From Macromonas nakdongensis (GTDB lineage Bacteria > Pseudomonadota > Gammaproteobacteria > Burkholderiales > Burkholderiaceae_C): a stretch of 59,767 nt of DNA. This document shows, one piece after another, positions 1-8,146 of this stretch. The notes beneath the pieces are model-generated. The model was not told the DNA's origin, did no database searches, and was given only the letters and a program-made list of their open reading frames with translations. Position 1 is the first letter of the stretch; every line of letters begins with the position of its first letter. The position numbers and the translations under genes were made by a program. The DNA lies in assembly GCF_002837145.1 (NCBI RefSeq), contig NZ_NWMV01000057.1, forward strand, positions 1-59,767, read 5' to 3'.

Positions 1-150
1 CGGGGCCACCCGATCGGGGCCTCCGCGGCCGTGGCCCTGGTGCGCATGTTGGCCGACCTGGGCCACGAAGGCCGTGCCGGCGACCTGGGCCTGGCGGCCG
101 TGGCCGGTGCCGGTGGCCTGGGCGCTGCAGCGGTGCTGGAGCGCTGTTGA
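1..150 (+). CDS. Thiolase-family enzyme, C-terminal 49 residues (5' end outside window)
   Basis: The reading frame is open from base 1 and stops at TGA 148-150. The peptide begins RGHPIGASAA, which is the conserved GHPxGxS block around the catalytic His of thiolases (acetyl-CoA acetyltransferases and beta-ketothiolases). The block that normally follows, CxGGGMG with the second catalytic Cys, reads AGAGGLG here, so that Cys is absent. This suggests a thiolase-like protein (SCP-x or lipid-metabolism type) rather than a standard PhaA or FadA. Only the tail is visible, so substrate and partner genes cannot be judged. It converges on the nitroreductase gene 24 bases downstream. Confidence 0.75.
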   Translation, partial: RGHPIGASAAVALVRMLADLGHEGRAGDLGLAAVAGAGGLGAAAVLERC

Positions 151-174
151 GCGGACCGACCGGGCCGCCCTGCT

Positions 175-852
175 TCATTCGATCACGCGGAAGTACTCGT
201 CCAATTCGCAACGCTCGGTGCGCGTCTGGTTCACCGGGGCCTGCGGGTCGGCGTGGCCCAGGGCCATGCCGCAGACGATCTTGAAGCGCCCGTCCAGCCC
301 CAGTTGCTCGCGCACCACCCCAGGGTAGGAGGCCAGGGCGCCGATGGCACAGCTGGCCAGCCCCTGTGCCTCGGCCGCCAGCATCAGGCCGTACAAGGCC
401 ATGCCCAGGTCCATGTAGCCACCGCTGCCGAAGTCGTGCTCCAGGGCCACGACCAGGGCCACGGGCGCATCGAAGAAGCGGAAGTTGCGTTCGAAGTGCG
501 CGTCCCGGCCGGCGCGGTCGTCGCGCGCCACGCCCAGGGCACCGTACAGGGCCTGGGCCGCCGCCACCTGCCGGCGTTTGAGCACGCGCGGCATGGGGCG
601 GGGGAAGTAGCCGTAGTCTTCCTGTTCCGGGTGGGCCGAACGCCAGGCCTGGACCAGGGCCTCGCTCAGCCGGGCCCGGGCGGCCCCGCGCACCGCAATG
701 AAGTGCCCCGGTTGCAGGTTGGCGCCGCTCGGGGCACGCCGTGCCGTGGCCAGCAGGGCATGCAGCTGCGCGTCGGGCACCGGGGTGGGCAGGAAGGCGC
801 GCACCGATCGGCGTTGGTGGGCCAGGAGGCTGAAGGCGTCGGGGGAGGGCAC
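175..852 (-). CDS. Nitroreductase-family FMN oxidoreductase
   Basis: The 225-residue product has the usual length of the NfsB/NfnB-like nitroreductase family. These are FMN-dependent NAD(P)H oxidoreductases acting on nitroaromatics, quinones or flavins in the cytoplasm. The N-terminus carries the family signature HQRRSVRAF (near residue 12), where Arg contacts the FMN phosphate, followed by ARRAPSGANLQPGHF, the second FMN-contacting block. The C-terminal part has GMALGHADP, the typical last flavin-binding loop. The start is GTG (850-852); no stronger start lies upstream. It is transcribed toward the thiolase tail. The tRNA-Ser gene lies upstream in the same direction. The substrate cannot be deduced. 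Confidence 0.85.
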   Translation of the reverse strand: MPSPDAFSLLAHQRRSVRAFLPTPVPDAQLHALLATARRAPSGANLQPGHFIAVRGAARARLSEALVQAWRSAHPEQEDYGYFPRPMPRVLKRRQVAAAQALYGALGVARDDRAGRDAHFERNFRFFDAPVALVVALEHDFGSGGYMDLGMALYGLMLAAEAQGLASCAIGALASYPGVVREQLGLDGRFKIVCGMALGHADPQAPVNQTRTERCELDEYFRVIE

Positions 853-912
853 GGACGGAAACGGATGGGGCCATGGGGCGGCCGGCTGTGCCCGTTGGCG
901 GGTGAGGGTGGC

Positions 913-1000
913 TGGCGGAAGCTCAGGGATTCGAACCCTGGAGCCCTTGCGGGCTGCCGGTTTTCAAGACCGGTGCAATCGACCACTCTGCCAAGCTTCC
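913..1000 (-). tRNA. tRNA-Ser (anticodon UGA)
   Basis: The complement strand folds as a class II tRNA: acceptor stem GGAAGCT pairing with AGCTTCC, a D arm with GAGTGG, an anticodon arm with loop CTTGAAA (anticodon TGA), a long variable arm (GCCCGC-AA-GGGCT type), a T arm containing GGTTCGAATCC, discriminator G and an encoded CCA (913-915). The long variable arm and anticodon both indicate serine. It reads UCA and other UCN codons. No integrase gene or duplicated 3' end is nearby, so nothing suggests it served as an attachment site. Confidence 0.96.
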
Positions 1001-1013
1001 CATGTCAGACCTG

Positions 1014-1019
1014 ATTGTA
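1014..1019 (-). promoter_or_regulatory. Candidate -10 box for tRNA-Ser
   Basis: On the complement strand TACAAT (five of six to the sigma-70 -10 consensus) lies 14 bases upstream of the mature tRNA 5' end. No good -35 hexamer is seen at 16-18 bases upstream, so the call rests on the -10 alone. Confidence 0.4.
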
Positions 1020-1057
1020 AGGGCATGCCGCGTGTGGCCATCCCTGGCGCGGTGTCA

Positions 1058-1088
1058 GCGAAACCCTACACGCGAAACGGCGTGTTTC
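1058..1088. repeat. Short direct and inverted repeats upstream of the FeeM-like gene
   Basis: GCGAAAC occurs at 1058-1064 and again at 1072-1078 (14-base period). The second copy forms an inverted repeat GAAAC-N5-GTTTC (1074-1078/1084-1088). The group lies about 90 bases upstream of the ATG at 1175, a plausible place for a regulator site. No regulator can be named. Confidence 0.35.
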
Positions 1089-1174
1089 CGACTTCAGTCG
1101 CCGCCGGGCTTGCCTACAGTGAACCCCAGCTGTTTTGCAGTTTGTCGCGGACCGTTCCGCAGGAGGGATTCTTC

Positions 1175-1903
1175 ATGTACTCGAGCGCTGTGTCGGAAGT
1201 GTTGACCGTTCCCGCTGTGGCCGCCCTGGCCCGCCGCGTCCAGGCCCCGGCCGATCATCCTGCGGTGCGCCGGCATCTGCAGTCCGAATCGCTGCCGTTC
1301 ACCGTGCGGGTGGTGCGCGAGTCGGCCGATCTGCAAAAGGCCGTGGCCATCCGCCACGCCGCCTACGCCCGCCACCTGGCGCCGAGCATGACCGCGGCCC
1401 TGCAACAGCCCGAGGCGCTGGACCAGGCCCCTGGCGTGGTGGTGCTGCTGGCCGAGTCCAAGGTCGATGGTTCGCCGCTGGGCACCATGCGCATCCAGAC
1501 CAACACGCACCGGCCGCTGACGCTGGAGCAGTCCATGACCCTGCCGGACTGGATGGCCGGCCACGGTCTGGCCGAGGCCACCCGCCTGGGCATCACCCAG
1601 GACAAGGTGGGCCGGGTGGTCAAAACGGTGCTGTTCAAGGCCTACTACCTCTATTGCCTGCTGCACGACATCCGCTACATGGTGATCACCGCGCGCGCGC
1701 CGATCGACCGCCAGTACGACCGCCTGCTGTTCCAGGACGTGTACCCGGGCATGGGCTACATGCCGCTGGAGCACGTGTTCAACCTGCCGCACCGCATCAT
1801 GTACCTGGACGTGTACAACGTCGAGCGCCTCTGGAAGAGCGAAGGCCACCCCCTGAGCGACTACATGTTCCACACCCGTCACCCGGACTTGGTGCTGGTG
1901 TGA
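1175..1903 (+). CDS. FeeM-like N-acyl amino acid synthase / GNAT-fold acyltransferase
   Basis: The 242-residue protein resembles the FeeM / autoinducer-synthase-like branch of the GNAT fold. Enzymes of that branch transfer an acyl chain from acyl-ACP to an amino acid. Supporting stretches are [20 protein letters not shown] near residue 46 (typical entry into this domain), GTMRIQTN (beta-4 of GNAT), EATRLGIT and [16 protein letters not shown]. The whole central domain is present. ATG 1175 was chosen because a strong AGGAGG (1161-1166) lies 8 bases upstream. The 3' end overlaps the convergent GGDEF-EAL gene by 25 bases. Family membership is fairly secure; the product (N-acyl amino acid, signal or surfactant) is inference. 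Confidence 0.72.
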   Translation: MYSSAVSEVLTVPAVAALARRVQAPADHPAVRRHLQSESLPFTVRVVRESADLQKAVAIRHAAYARHLAPSMTAALQQPEALDQAPGVVVLLAESKVDGSPLGTMRIQTNTHRPLTLEQSMTLPDWMAGHGLAEATRLGITQDKVGRVVKTVLFKAYYLYCLLHDIRYMVITARAPIDRQYDRLLFQDVYPGMGYMPLEHVFNLPHRIMYLDVYNVERLWKSEGHPLSDYMFHTRHPDLVLV

Positions 1904-4851
1904 TCGGTGCCCAGGCCGGCCTGGGGCTGGCCCAGCACCAGATCGACGTGGCCGAGTTCGTCGTCGGGGGCCAGGGTGCTGAGGTAGTGCTGCAGGTGAG
2001 CGTCGCGGATGAAGTCGGCGCCCGAGGTGGCCTGCAGCAAGCGTGACGGGTCCAGCGGCCGGGCCACCACGTAGCCCTGCACGTAGTCCACCCCGATTTC
2101 GGCCAGCGTTTCCACCGTTTCGAAATCTTCGGCCCATTCGGCAATCGTTTTCATGCCCAGGTTCTGCGCCAGGCTGACGATGGCCTCGACGATGGCGATG
2201 TTGGCCGGGTGCCGGTTCATGTTGACGATGAAGCTGCCGTCGATCTTGAGCAGGTCGGCCGGCAGGTCCTTCAGGTAGGAGAACGAGGTGTAGCCGGCGC
2301 CAAAGTCGTCCAGTGCCACGCGCGCGCCGTAGCTGCGCACCTTGTCGATGAAGCGGCGGGTGTTGCCCATGTCGTGCAGGGCCACGCTTTCGGTGATTTC
2401 CAGGCAGATGCGCTGCGCCAGGTGGCGTTTGCTGTCGAGCAGGGCGAACACGTCCTCCATGAAGCGCTCGTCGTTGAGCGAGGCGCCGCTGAGGTTCATG
2501 CAGACGAACTGGGTGTTGGCCAGCGCCTGCGCGTGCGCTTCCATCCACTCCAGGGTGTTGTGCAGCACCCAGCGATCGATCACGCCCATGCGGCCGGCGT
2601 TCTCGCCGGCGTGGATCAGCCGCTCGGTGGGGACCCGGTCGCCGTGCTCGTCCTGCATGCGCAGCAGCACCTCGAAGTTGAGCGAGGCGTGCGGCTGGTG
2701 CAGCGACATGATGGGCTGCATTTCCAGGAACAGGCCTTCGATGCGCTGGTTCGAGGCCAGCCGTTCGATCAGCTGCAGTTCGGCCTCGTGTTCGGTGAAC
2801 ACGCGCGAGCCCTGCTCGAACACCACCAGCCCGCAAGGCTGGGCCTTCTTGGCCTGGCGGCAGGCGTGGTCGGCGGTGGAGACGATGTCCTTGGCCTGCG
2901 CGCCCACGCCCACTTCGATGAGCCCGATCGAGCCGCGCACCTGGAAGGCGCGGTCGCCCACCTGGCAGGGACTGCTGGCCAGGCGGGCCACGATGTCGCG
3001 GCAGATGGTTTCGGCCCGGTGCAGCGGGGTGTCGATCATCACCAGCAGGAACTCGTCACCGCCGACGCGGCCCAGGTGCATGTTGGGGGCCAGCGGGGCC
3101 TGGGCGCGGGCACAGACTTCCTGCAGCACCACGTCGCCAGCGGCGTGGCCGTACAGGTCGTTGATGAGCTTGAATCGGTCCAGGTCCAGGTAGGCCACCG
3201 ACAGCGGCCGGCCCCGGCCCAGGCGTTGCAGGCCGCGCTGCAGCTTGGCTTCGATGCCGCGGCGGTTGAGCACCTTGGTCAAGGTGTCGTGGTCGGCCAG
3301 GAACTGCAGGTGTTCGGTGGCCCGGGCCTTTTCGGTGATGTCCTGCAGCGAGCCTTCGATCTTGTCGCTGGCCAGCGCGGCCTTGACCAGAAAGCGCTTG
3401 GAAACTGGGCGGTCGGGGTCGACCAGCACCTCCATTTCCACCGGCACACCGCCCTGGGTGCGCGCCACGAGCTGCTGCCAGGCCTCTTCGGAAAACTGCT
3501 GCTGCCAGCGCGCGTCCGGTGGCAGGGCCGGCACGCCCAGCATCTGCAGCAGGGCCGGGTTGGCGCTCACCCAGTGGCCTTGCAGGTCCAGGGTGAACAG
3601 GCCGATGGGAATGACCTCGTAGGTGTGGCTGAGTTCTTCCTGGGCGGCCAGGCGCTGCTGGTGTTCCTGGCGCATCTGCTCGGCGATGGCCAGCGAGGCC
3701 AGCAGGCTGGAAGTCAGGGCCGCGGTGACGCTGTTGACCGTGCCGATCAGGCCCTTGAGCCCCAGGGCCGCTGCCACCACCTCGTACAGGCTGGCGAACA
3801 GCGCGATGGCGATGGAAGCGGCGTACCACATGGCCACGCGCGAGCGGGTGCGCAGCAGCAGGCGCGAGAGGGTGTACACCAGCAAGGCCGTGCCCAGGGC
3901 GGTGCTGACCCAGATGACCGGAAGGAAGTGCGCGTAAGGCAGCACCAGCGACAGGAACACCAGCGGAAAACACAGCCACTGGACCCCGCGCACCCATTTG
4001 TCGCTGCCGGCCTTGACCAGGTCGTGTTCGAACAGCGCGCGGAACAGCACCACGGTGGCCAGGAAATACAGCGCCAGGGTGAGGGGGCGCAGCCGCATCA
4101 GCCAGTCGAAGGGGATGAGCTGGCCCAGCCACTGGTCGTCCCAGCCCATGGACAGGGCGGCCATGCGCAGGTTCACCACCAGCCAGGCGGCAAACAGCAG
4201 GTAATGCCGGTTGTGGTTGATGAAGCCGGCGATCAGGGTGAACAGGGCCAGCACCAGAATCCCGCCGTCCAGCAAGCCCGAGTTGCGCTGGAACTCCCGC
4301 TCGCGCGTACTCAACTGTTCGGCCGTCCAGGCCTTGGCGCTGAAGCGCGCCGGCCCCATGAAGCTGGCCCGGCACAGCAGGCCGGTACCGGCCGGTGGCG
4401 CCAGGGCGAAGCCCGCGCGCGATGGCCGCAGGGCACCTTCGGCCTGGGTGCGGTCGATGCGGCCCAGCAGGCTCAGGGTGGCGGTGTCCCAGCAGGCCAG
4501 GCTGCTGGCGTGGCGCGAAGGGAATTCCAGCACTTCGGAAGCGGCCGCGGGCGGCAGCAACACCCAAAAAGGGGCTTCGGACAGGCGCGTGTCCAGCAAT
4601 TCGGCCGCCGGGCTGCCGGGAAGTTGTGTCAATGCCGTGGCCGCGTCCCACTGCCCGCTGCGGTCCTGCAGGGCCTGGAAGCTCAGCACCCGACCGGTGC
4701 TGCTGGGAAACTGGTTCGGCCACAGGCCCATGGCCGCCAGGGTCAGCAAGGCCACCAATACCGGTATCCAGTAAGCCGAGAAGACCTGCAAAGCCCTGTC
4801 CAGGTCCAGGCGGGCGGGGCCGGGCGGACGGGGTGGGGGCGCGAAGGTCAT
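1879..4851 (-). CDS. Membrane GGDEF-EAL protein with 7TM (DISM-like) sensor and PAS
   Basis: The 990-residue c-di-GMP signalling protein starts at ATG 4851. It has an N-terminal membrane anchor (LVALLTLAAMGLW, ~35), a periplasmic region (~45-190), a block of about seven hydrophobic helices (~195-390, 7TMR-DISM-like), a PAS domain (~410-530), GGDEF near residue 597 (RVGGDEF, catalytic motif intact) and an EAL domain (~710-965). The RxxD product-inhibition site five residues before GGDEF is missing (APNM there). The EAL motif reads EVL, keeping the metal-binding Glu; DDFGAGYTS and LKIDGSF are typical of active phosphodiesterases. It may make or break c-di-GMP in response to a periplasmic or membrane cue. 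It converges with the FeeM-like gene and is divergent from dinG (125-base gap). Confidence 0.88.
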   Translation of the reverse strand: MTFAPPPRPPGPARLDLDRALQVFSAYWIPVLVALLTLAAMGLWPNQFPSSTGRVLSFQALQDRSGQWDAATALTQLPGSPAAELLDTRLSEAPFWVLLPPAAASEVLEFPSRHASSLACWDTATLSLLGRIDRTQAEGALRPSRAGFALAPPAGTGLLCRASFMGPARFSAKAWTAEQLSTREREFQRNSGLLDGGILVLALFTLIAGFINHNRHYLLFAAWLVVNLRMAALSMGWDDQWLGQLIPFDWLMRLRPLTLALYFLATVVLFRALFEHDLVKAGSDKWVRGVQWLCFPLVFLSLVLPYAHFLPVIWVSTALGTALLVYTLSRLLLRTRSRVAMWYAASIAIALFASLYEVVAAALGLKGLIGTVNSVTAALTSSLLASLAIAEQMRQEHQQRLAAQEELSHTYEVIPIGLFTLDLQGHWVSANPALLQMLGVPALPPDARWQQQFSEEAWQQLVARTQGGVPVEMEVLVDPDRPVSKRFLVKAALASDKIEGSLQDITEKARATEHLQFLADHDTLTKVLNRRGIEAKLQRGLQRLGRGRPLSVAYLDLDRFKLINDLYGHAAGDVVLQEVCARAQAPLAPNMHLGRVGGDEFLLVMIDTPLHRAETICRDIVARLASSPCQVGDRAFQVRGSIGLIEVGVGAQAKDIVSTADHACRQAKKAQPCGLVVFEQGSRVFTEHEAELQLIERLASNQRIEGLFLEMQPIMSLHQPHASLNFEVLLRMQDEHGDRVPTERLIHAGENAGRMGVIDRWVLHNTLEWMEAHAQALANTQFVCMNLSGASLNDERFMEDVFALLDSKRHLAQRICLEITESVALHDMGNTRRFIDKVRSYGARVALDDFGAGYTSFSYLKDLPADLLKIDGSFIVNMNRHPANIAIVEAIVSLAQNLGMKTIAEWAEDFETVETLAEIGVDYVQGYVVARPLDPSRLLQATSGADFIRDAHLQHYLSTLAPDDELGHVDLVLGQPQAGLGTDHTSTKSG

Positions 4852-4976
4852 GTGCGGATGATCCTGTCGTCTGGTGCAGTAGGCTCCCTGGGCCTGGCGA
4901 TCGGTCTGGCGCCGTCGTCGCCTGCCATTATGCGTGGTCCGCAGGTGTTTTTTGGCTTGTGCCACACTCGCCATCC

Positions 4977-7202
4977 ATGGAAAAAGCTGAGATGGCGCGG
5001 GCGGCGCTGGCCGTGTTCGACCGCCTGGTGCAAACGGGCGGGGGTTTGCGCGCCCGCCCGGGGCAGCGCCTGATGGCCGAACAGGTGGCCTGCACCTTCA
5101 GCGAGGCCGACCTGGGCAAGCCGTCCACCCTTGACGCCGAGGCCGAGCCCCCGGCCCGTTCGATCGCCGTCATTCAGGCCGGTACCGGCGTGGGCAAGTC
5201 CTTGGCCTACGCCGCTCCGGCCATCGCGCTGGCGCTGGCGCGCAACACCCGGGTGATGATCTCGACCGCCACCGTGGCGCTGCAGGAGCAGCTCGTCCAC
5301 AAGGACCTGCCGGCCCTGGCCAAGGCCTTCGAGCAGCCCTTCCGCTTTGCCTTGGCCAAGGGGCGCGGGCGCTACCTGTGCCGGCTCAAGCTGGAGCGGC
5401 TGCTGGCGGCTCACGACCCGGTGGCCCACCCCGAGATGGACGACGACGACCTGCACGACGACGACCTGTTCCACGAGCCGGCCGGGGCCCAGGCCGCGCT
5501 CGCGGTGCAGGACGACGCCGTGCGCCAGGCCACCTACGCCGCGATGCTGGGCGACCTGGCCAGCGGCCGCTGGAGCGGCGACCGCGACACCCTGGCCACC
5601 CCGCCCGATCCGGTGCTCTGGCAATCGGTGGCGGCGGACGTGGGCTCCTGCGCTGCCAAGCACTGCCCGTCCTACGGGCAATGCAGCTACTACGAACAGC
5701 GCAAGCAACTGGTGGGGGCGCAGGTCATCGTCGTCAACCACGACCTGCTGTTGAGTTCGCTCGGCTCGCGGGCCCTGCCCGAACTCGACAACTGCCTGCT
5801 GGTGCTGGACGAGGCGCACCACCTGCCGGCCACCGCGCTGGACCAGTTCGCCAGCCACATGGACCTGAGCCGCCTGACCTGGGTGGACCGCCTGGCCAGC
5901 CGCACCCTGAAGGTGGGCGGGCTGCTGGCGGTGGAGGAAATGGCCGACGTGCCCAAGCACGCCGCCCTGCTGCGCCAGGGCCTGCAGGACCTGGCGCGCC
6001 TGGTGCTGCACCAGCATGGCGACGAGCTGCGTGGCAGCCAGCGCGTCTGGGGCGGCGGGCGCCACGTGCGCGAAATGCCGGGCCGGGTGCGGCTGCCGCA
6101 AGGCCGCCTGCCAGAGGTGCTGATCACTCCCATGGCCCAGCTGGCGCACAGCGCGCAGGTGTTCATCGACGCCCTGCGCGCGGTGAGCAAGGCCCTGCGC
6201 GCCGAAATGCGCGACCACCCCGAAGAGGCCCGGCGCCTGGCCACCTACTACGCGCAGCTCGGATCGCTCGCGCCGCGGCTGGAGGCGGTGCATGCCACCG
6301 CCCAGCTGCTGCTGCAACAGCCCGAAGCCAGCAGTGCCCCTGTGGCCAAGTGGTTCACCCTGCAGACCCGGGGCGACTACCTCGTGGTGCAGGCCCACGC
6401 CAGCCCCACCCTGCCCGGTGCCACCCTGCGCCACCACCTGTGGGCGGCGGTGCGCGGCGCGGTGCTCACCTCGGCCACCCTGACCAGCTGCGGCAAGTTC
6501 GACTTTTTCCTGAAGGAGGCCGGCCTGCAGGGCGACCCAGACGCGGTCGCGCTGGAGGTGCCCAGTCCCTTCGATTTCGCCGCCCAGGGCCGGCTGGTGC
6601 TGGCCGGCACCCGCGCCGACCCCAAGGACGCCGCCGCCTTCACCGCCGAAATGGTGCAGGCTTTGCTGCGCGACCTGGCCCAGGTCAAGCACGGCGCGCT
6701 GGTGCTGTTCACCTCGCGCGAGCAACTGCGCCAGGCCACCGAGGCGCTGCCCCCCGGCCTGCGCGAGCGCGTGCTGGTGCAGACCGAGTGGCCGCGCGCC
6801 CAGTTGCTGTCGCGCCACGGCGAGCGCGTCGCCGGCGGGCAAGCGTCCATCGTCTTTGGCATGCAGTCCTTCGGCGAGGGCCTGGACCTGCCCGGCCGCC
6901 TCTGCGAAGACCTGTTCATCACCAAACTGCCCTTCATGCCGCCCGACGACCCCGTGGGCGAGGCCCGCGCCGAGTGGCTGCGCGCCAACGGCCGCGACCC
7001 CTTCATGGAACTGGTGGTGCCGGCCACCGCCATCCGGCTGGCGCAGTGGGTGGGCCGCGCCATCCGCACCGAAGACGACGAGGCCCATGTGTATTGCTAC
7101 GACCGCCGCCTGAGCCAGACCAGCTACGGCCAGCGCCTGCTCAGCGGCCTGCCGCCGTTCACCCAGGTCACGCCGGCCGAGCTGGCTGCCAGCGCCGGCT
7201 GA
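4977..7202 (+). CDS. dinG: ATP-dependent DNA helicase DinG
   Basis: The 741-residue XPD/Rad3-like superfamily 2 helicase unwinds 5'-tailed DNA, D-loops and R-loops during repair and at replication-transcription conflicts. Visible motifs: Walker A AGTGVGKS (68-75), the 4Fe-4S cluster cysteines (one in RYLCRL near 136, three in SCAAKHCPSYGQC near 223-236), DEAH in VLDEAHHLP near 277, and a motif V/VI region GMQSFGEGLDLPG plus QWVGRAIRTEDD. Length matches Burkholderiales DinG, slightly longer than E. coli. An acidic run DDDDLHDDD near residue 158 sits in the FeS/arch region. The start ATG 4977 gives the usual N-terminus. hyi follows 35 bases downstream and may be cotranscribed. Confidence 0.92.
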   Translation: MEKAEMARAALAVFDRLVQTGGGLRARPGQRLMAEQVACTFSEADLGKPSTLDAEAEPPARSIAVIQAGTGVGKSLAYAAPAIALALARNTRVMISTATVALQEQLVHKDLPALAKAFEQPFRFALAKGRGRYLCRLKLERLLAAHDPVAHPEMDDDDLHDDDLFHEPAGAQAALAVQDDAVRQATYAAMLGDLASGRWSGDRDTLATPPDPVLWQSVAADVGSCAAKHCPSYGQCSYYEQRKQLVGAQVIVVNHDLLLSSLGSRALPELDNCLLVLDEAHHLPATALDQFASHMDLSRLTWVDRLASRTLKVGGLLAVEEMADVPKHAALLRQGLQDLARLVLHQHGDELRGSQRVWGGGRHVREMPGRVRLPQGRLPEVLITPMAQLAHSAQVFIDALRAVSKALRAEMRDHPEEARRLATYYAQLGSLAPRLEAVHATAQLLLQQPEASSAPVAKWFTLQTRGDYLVVQAHASPTLPGATLRHHLWAAVRGAVLTSATLTSCGKFDFFLKEAGLQGDPDAVALEVPSPFDFAAQGRLVLAGTRADPKDAAAFTAEMVQALLRDLAQVKHGALVLFTSREQLRQATEALPPGLRERVLVQTEWPRAQLLSRHGERVAGGQASIVFGMQSFGEGLDLPGRLCEDLFITKLPFMPPDDPVGEARAEWLRANGRDPFMELVVPATAIRLAQWVGRAIRTEDDEAHVYCYDRRLSQTSYGQRLLSGLPPFTQVTPAELAASAG

Positions 7203-7237
7203 AGTCGGCTATCCCCGAACGGTCAGAGGACCCCCCC

Positions 7238-8026
7238 ATGCCCCAGTTTGCCGCCAACCTCAGCCTCCTGTTCACCGACCGGCCGTTTCTGGACCGCTTT
7301 GAGGCCGCGGCCCGCGCCGGTTTCCGTGCGGTGGAGTGCCAGTTTCCTTACGACTGGCCGGCCGACGAGATCGCAGCGCGCCTGCACACCCACAGCCTGG
7401 ACATGGTGCTGCACAACTTGCCCGCGGGCGATTGGGCGGCCGGCGACCGTGGCATCGCCTGCCACCCCGACCGGGTGGACGCGTTCCGCCAGGGCGTGCC
7501 GCAGGCCCTGGCTTACGCCCGGGCTTTGGGCGTGCCGCACCTGAATTGCCTGGCCGGGGTGTTGCCGGCGGGCGTGACACCGGCCCAGGCCCACGCCACC
7601 TTGGTGGACAACCTGCGTTTCGCGGCCCAGGCCCTGGCCGCGCACGGCCTGACCCTGTTGCTCGAACCCATCAACACCCACGACATTCCAGGGTTTTTCG
7701 TGAGTCGGTCGGACGCCGCCGTGGCGTTGATCGAGGCGGTGGGGGCGCCCAACCTGCGCCTGCAATACGACATTTACCACGCCCAGCGCATGGAAGGCGA
7801 ACTGGCCGCCACCTTGGAGCGGTTGTTGCCTCACATCGGTCATGTGCAGCTGGCCGACAACCCGGGCCGGCACGAACCCGGCACCGGCGAAATCCACTTT
7901 GGCTTTTTGCTGCGCCGGCTGGACCAGATCGGTTACCGCGGCCATGTGGGCTGCGAATACCACCCGGCCCAGGCCGGACCGGGCGGCACCGAGGCCGGTC
8001 TGGGCTGGATGACAGCGCGGGACTGA
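7238..8026 (+). CDS. hyi: Hydroxypyruvate isomerase (TIM barrel)
   Basis: The 262-residue protein has the length and motifs of Hyi, which interconverts hydroxypyruvate and tartronate semialdehyde in glyoxylate/glycerate metabolism. Visible motifs: AANLSLLFTDRPFLDRF at the N-terminus, LEPINTHDIPGFF with the metal-binding and catalytic Glu (~145), QYDIYHAQRMEGEL (metal ligands) and HVQLADNPGRHEPGTGEIHF (His plus the second catalytic Glu). The related 2-oxotetronate isomerase OtnI cannot be excluded without the neighbouring kinases. It lies 35 bases after dinG. A short GC-rich inverted repeat (8030-8045, CCGCACC/GGTGCGG) just past the stop may be a weak terminator; it has no T-tract. Confidence 0.88.
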   Translation: MPQFAANLSLLFTDRPFLDRFEAAARAGFRAVECQFPYDWPADEIAARLHTHSLDMVLHNLPAGDWAAGDRGIACHPDRVDAFRQGVPQALAYARALGVPHLNCLAGVLPAGVTPAQAHATLVDNLRFAAQALAAHGLTLLLEPINTHDIPGFFVSRSDAAVALIEAVGAPNLRLQYDIYHAQRMEGELAATLERLLPHIGHVQLADNPGRHEPGTGEIHFGFLLRRLDQIGYRGHVGCEYHPAQAGPGGTEAGLGWMTARD

Positions 8027-8065
8027 TGCCCGCACCGGGGTGCGGTGTCGGCTGAATGCGACACA

Positions 8066-8146
8066 TTGGTATCAAATATATCGTACAAATAGTTCATTTA
8101 AGACTAGTAATTTGATTTATTCGGATAATTCATGACAATCTAGTCC
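8066..8146. promoter_or_regulatory. AT-rich leader with nested inverted repeats before the second GGDEF-EAL gene
   Basis: This patch is far more AT-rich than its surroundings. It holds ATCAAAT (8071-8077) inverted as ATTTGAT (8110-8116), and GACTAG (8102-8107) inverted as CTAGTC (8140-8145). GATAAT (8124-8129) is a possible -10. No good -35 partner and no clear Shine-Dalgarno precede the GTG start at 8147. It is probably the promoter/operator of the downstream gene. Confidence 0.4.

Noticed and set aside
913-1000. tRNA-Ser as integration site of a genomic island
   Set aside because: No integrase, no duplicated tRNA 3' end and no composition shift beside it.
2209-5073. Long open frames antisense to known genes (also 4848-7088, 8117-11092, 27614-30484 and 52948-54864)
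   Set aside because: They are mirror frames of GC-rich genes. Their products are Gly/Ala/Arg/His/Gln-rich without domains, and the opposite strand carries clear families (GGDEF-EAL, DinG, Amt fusion, GlnS).
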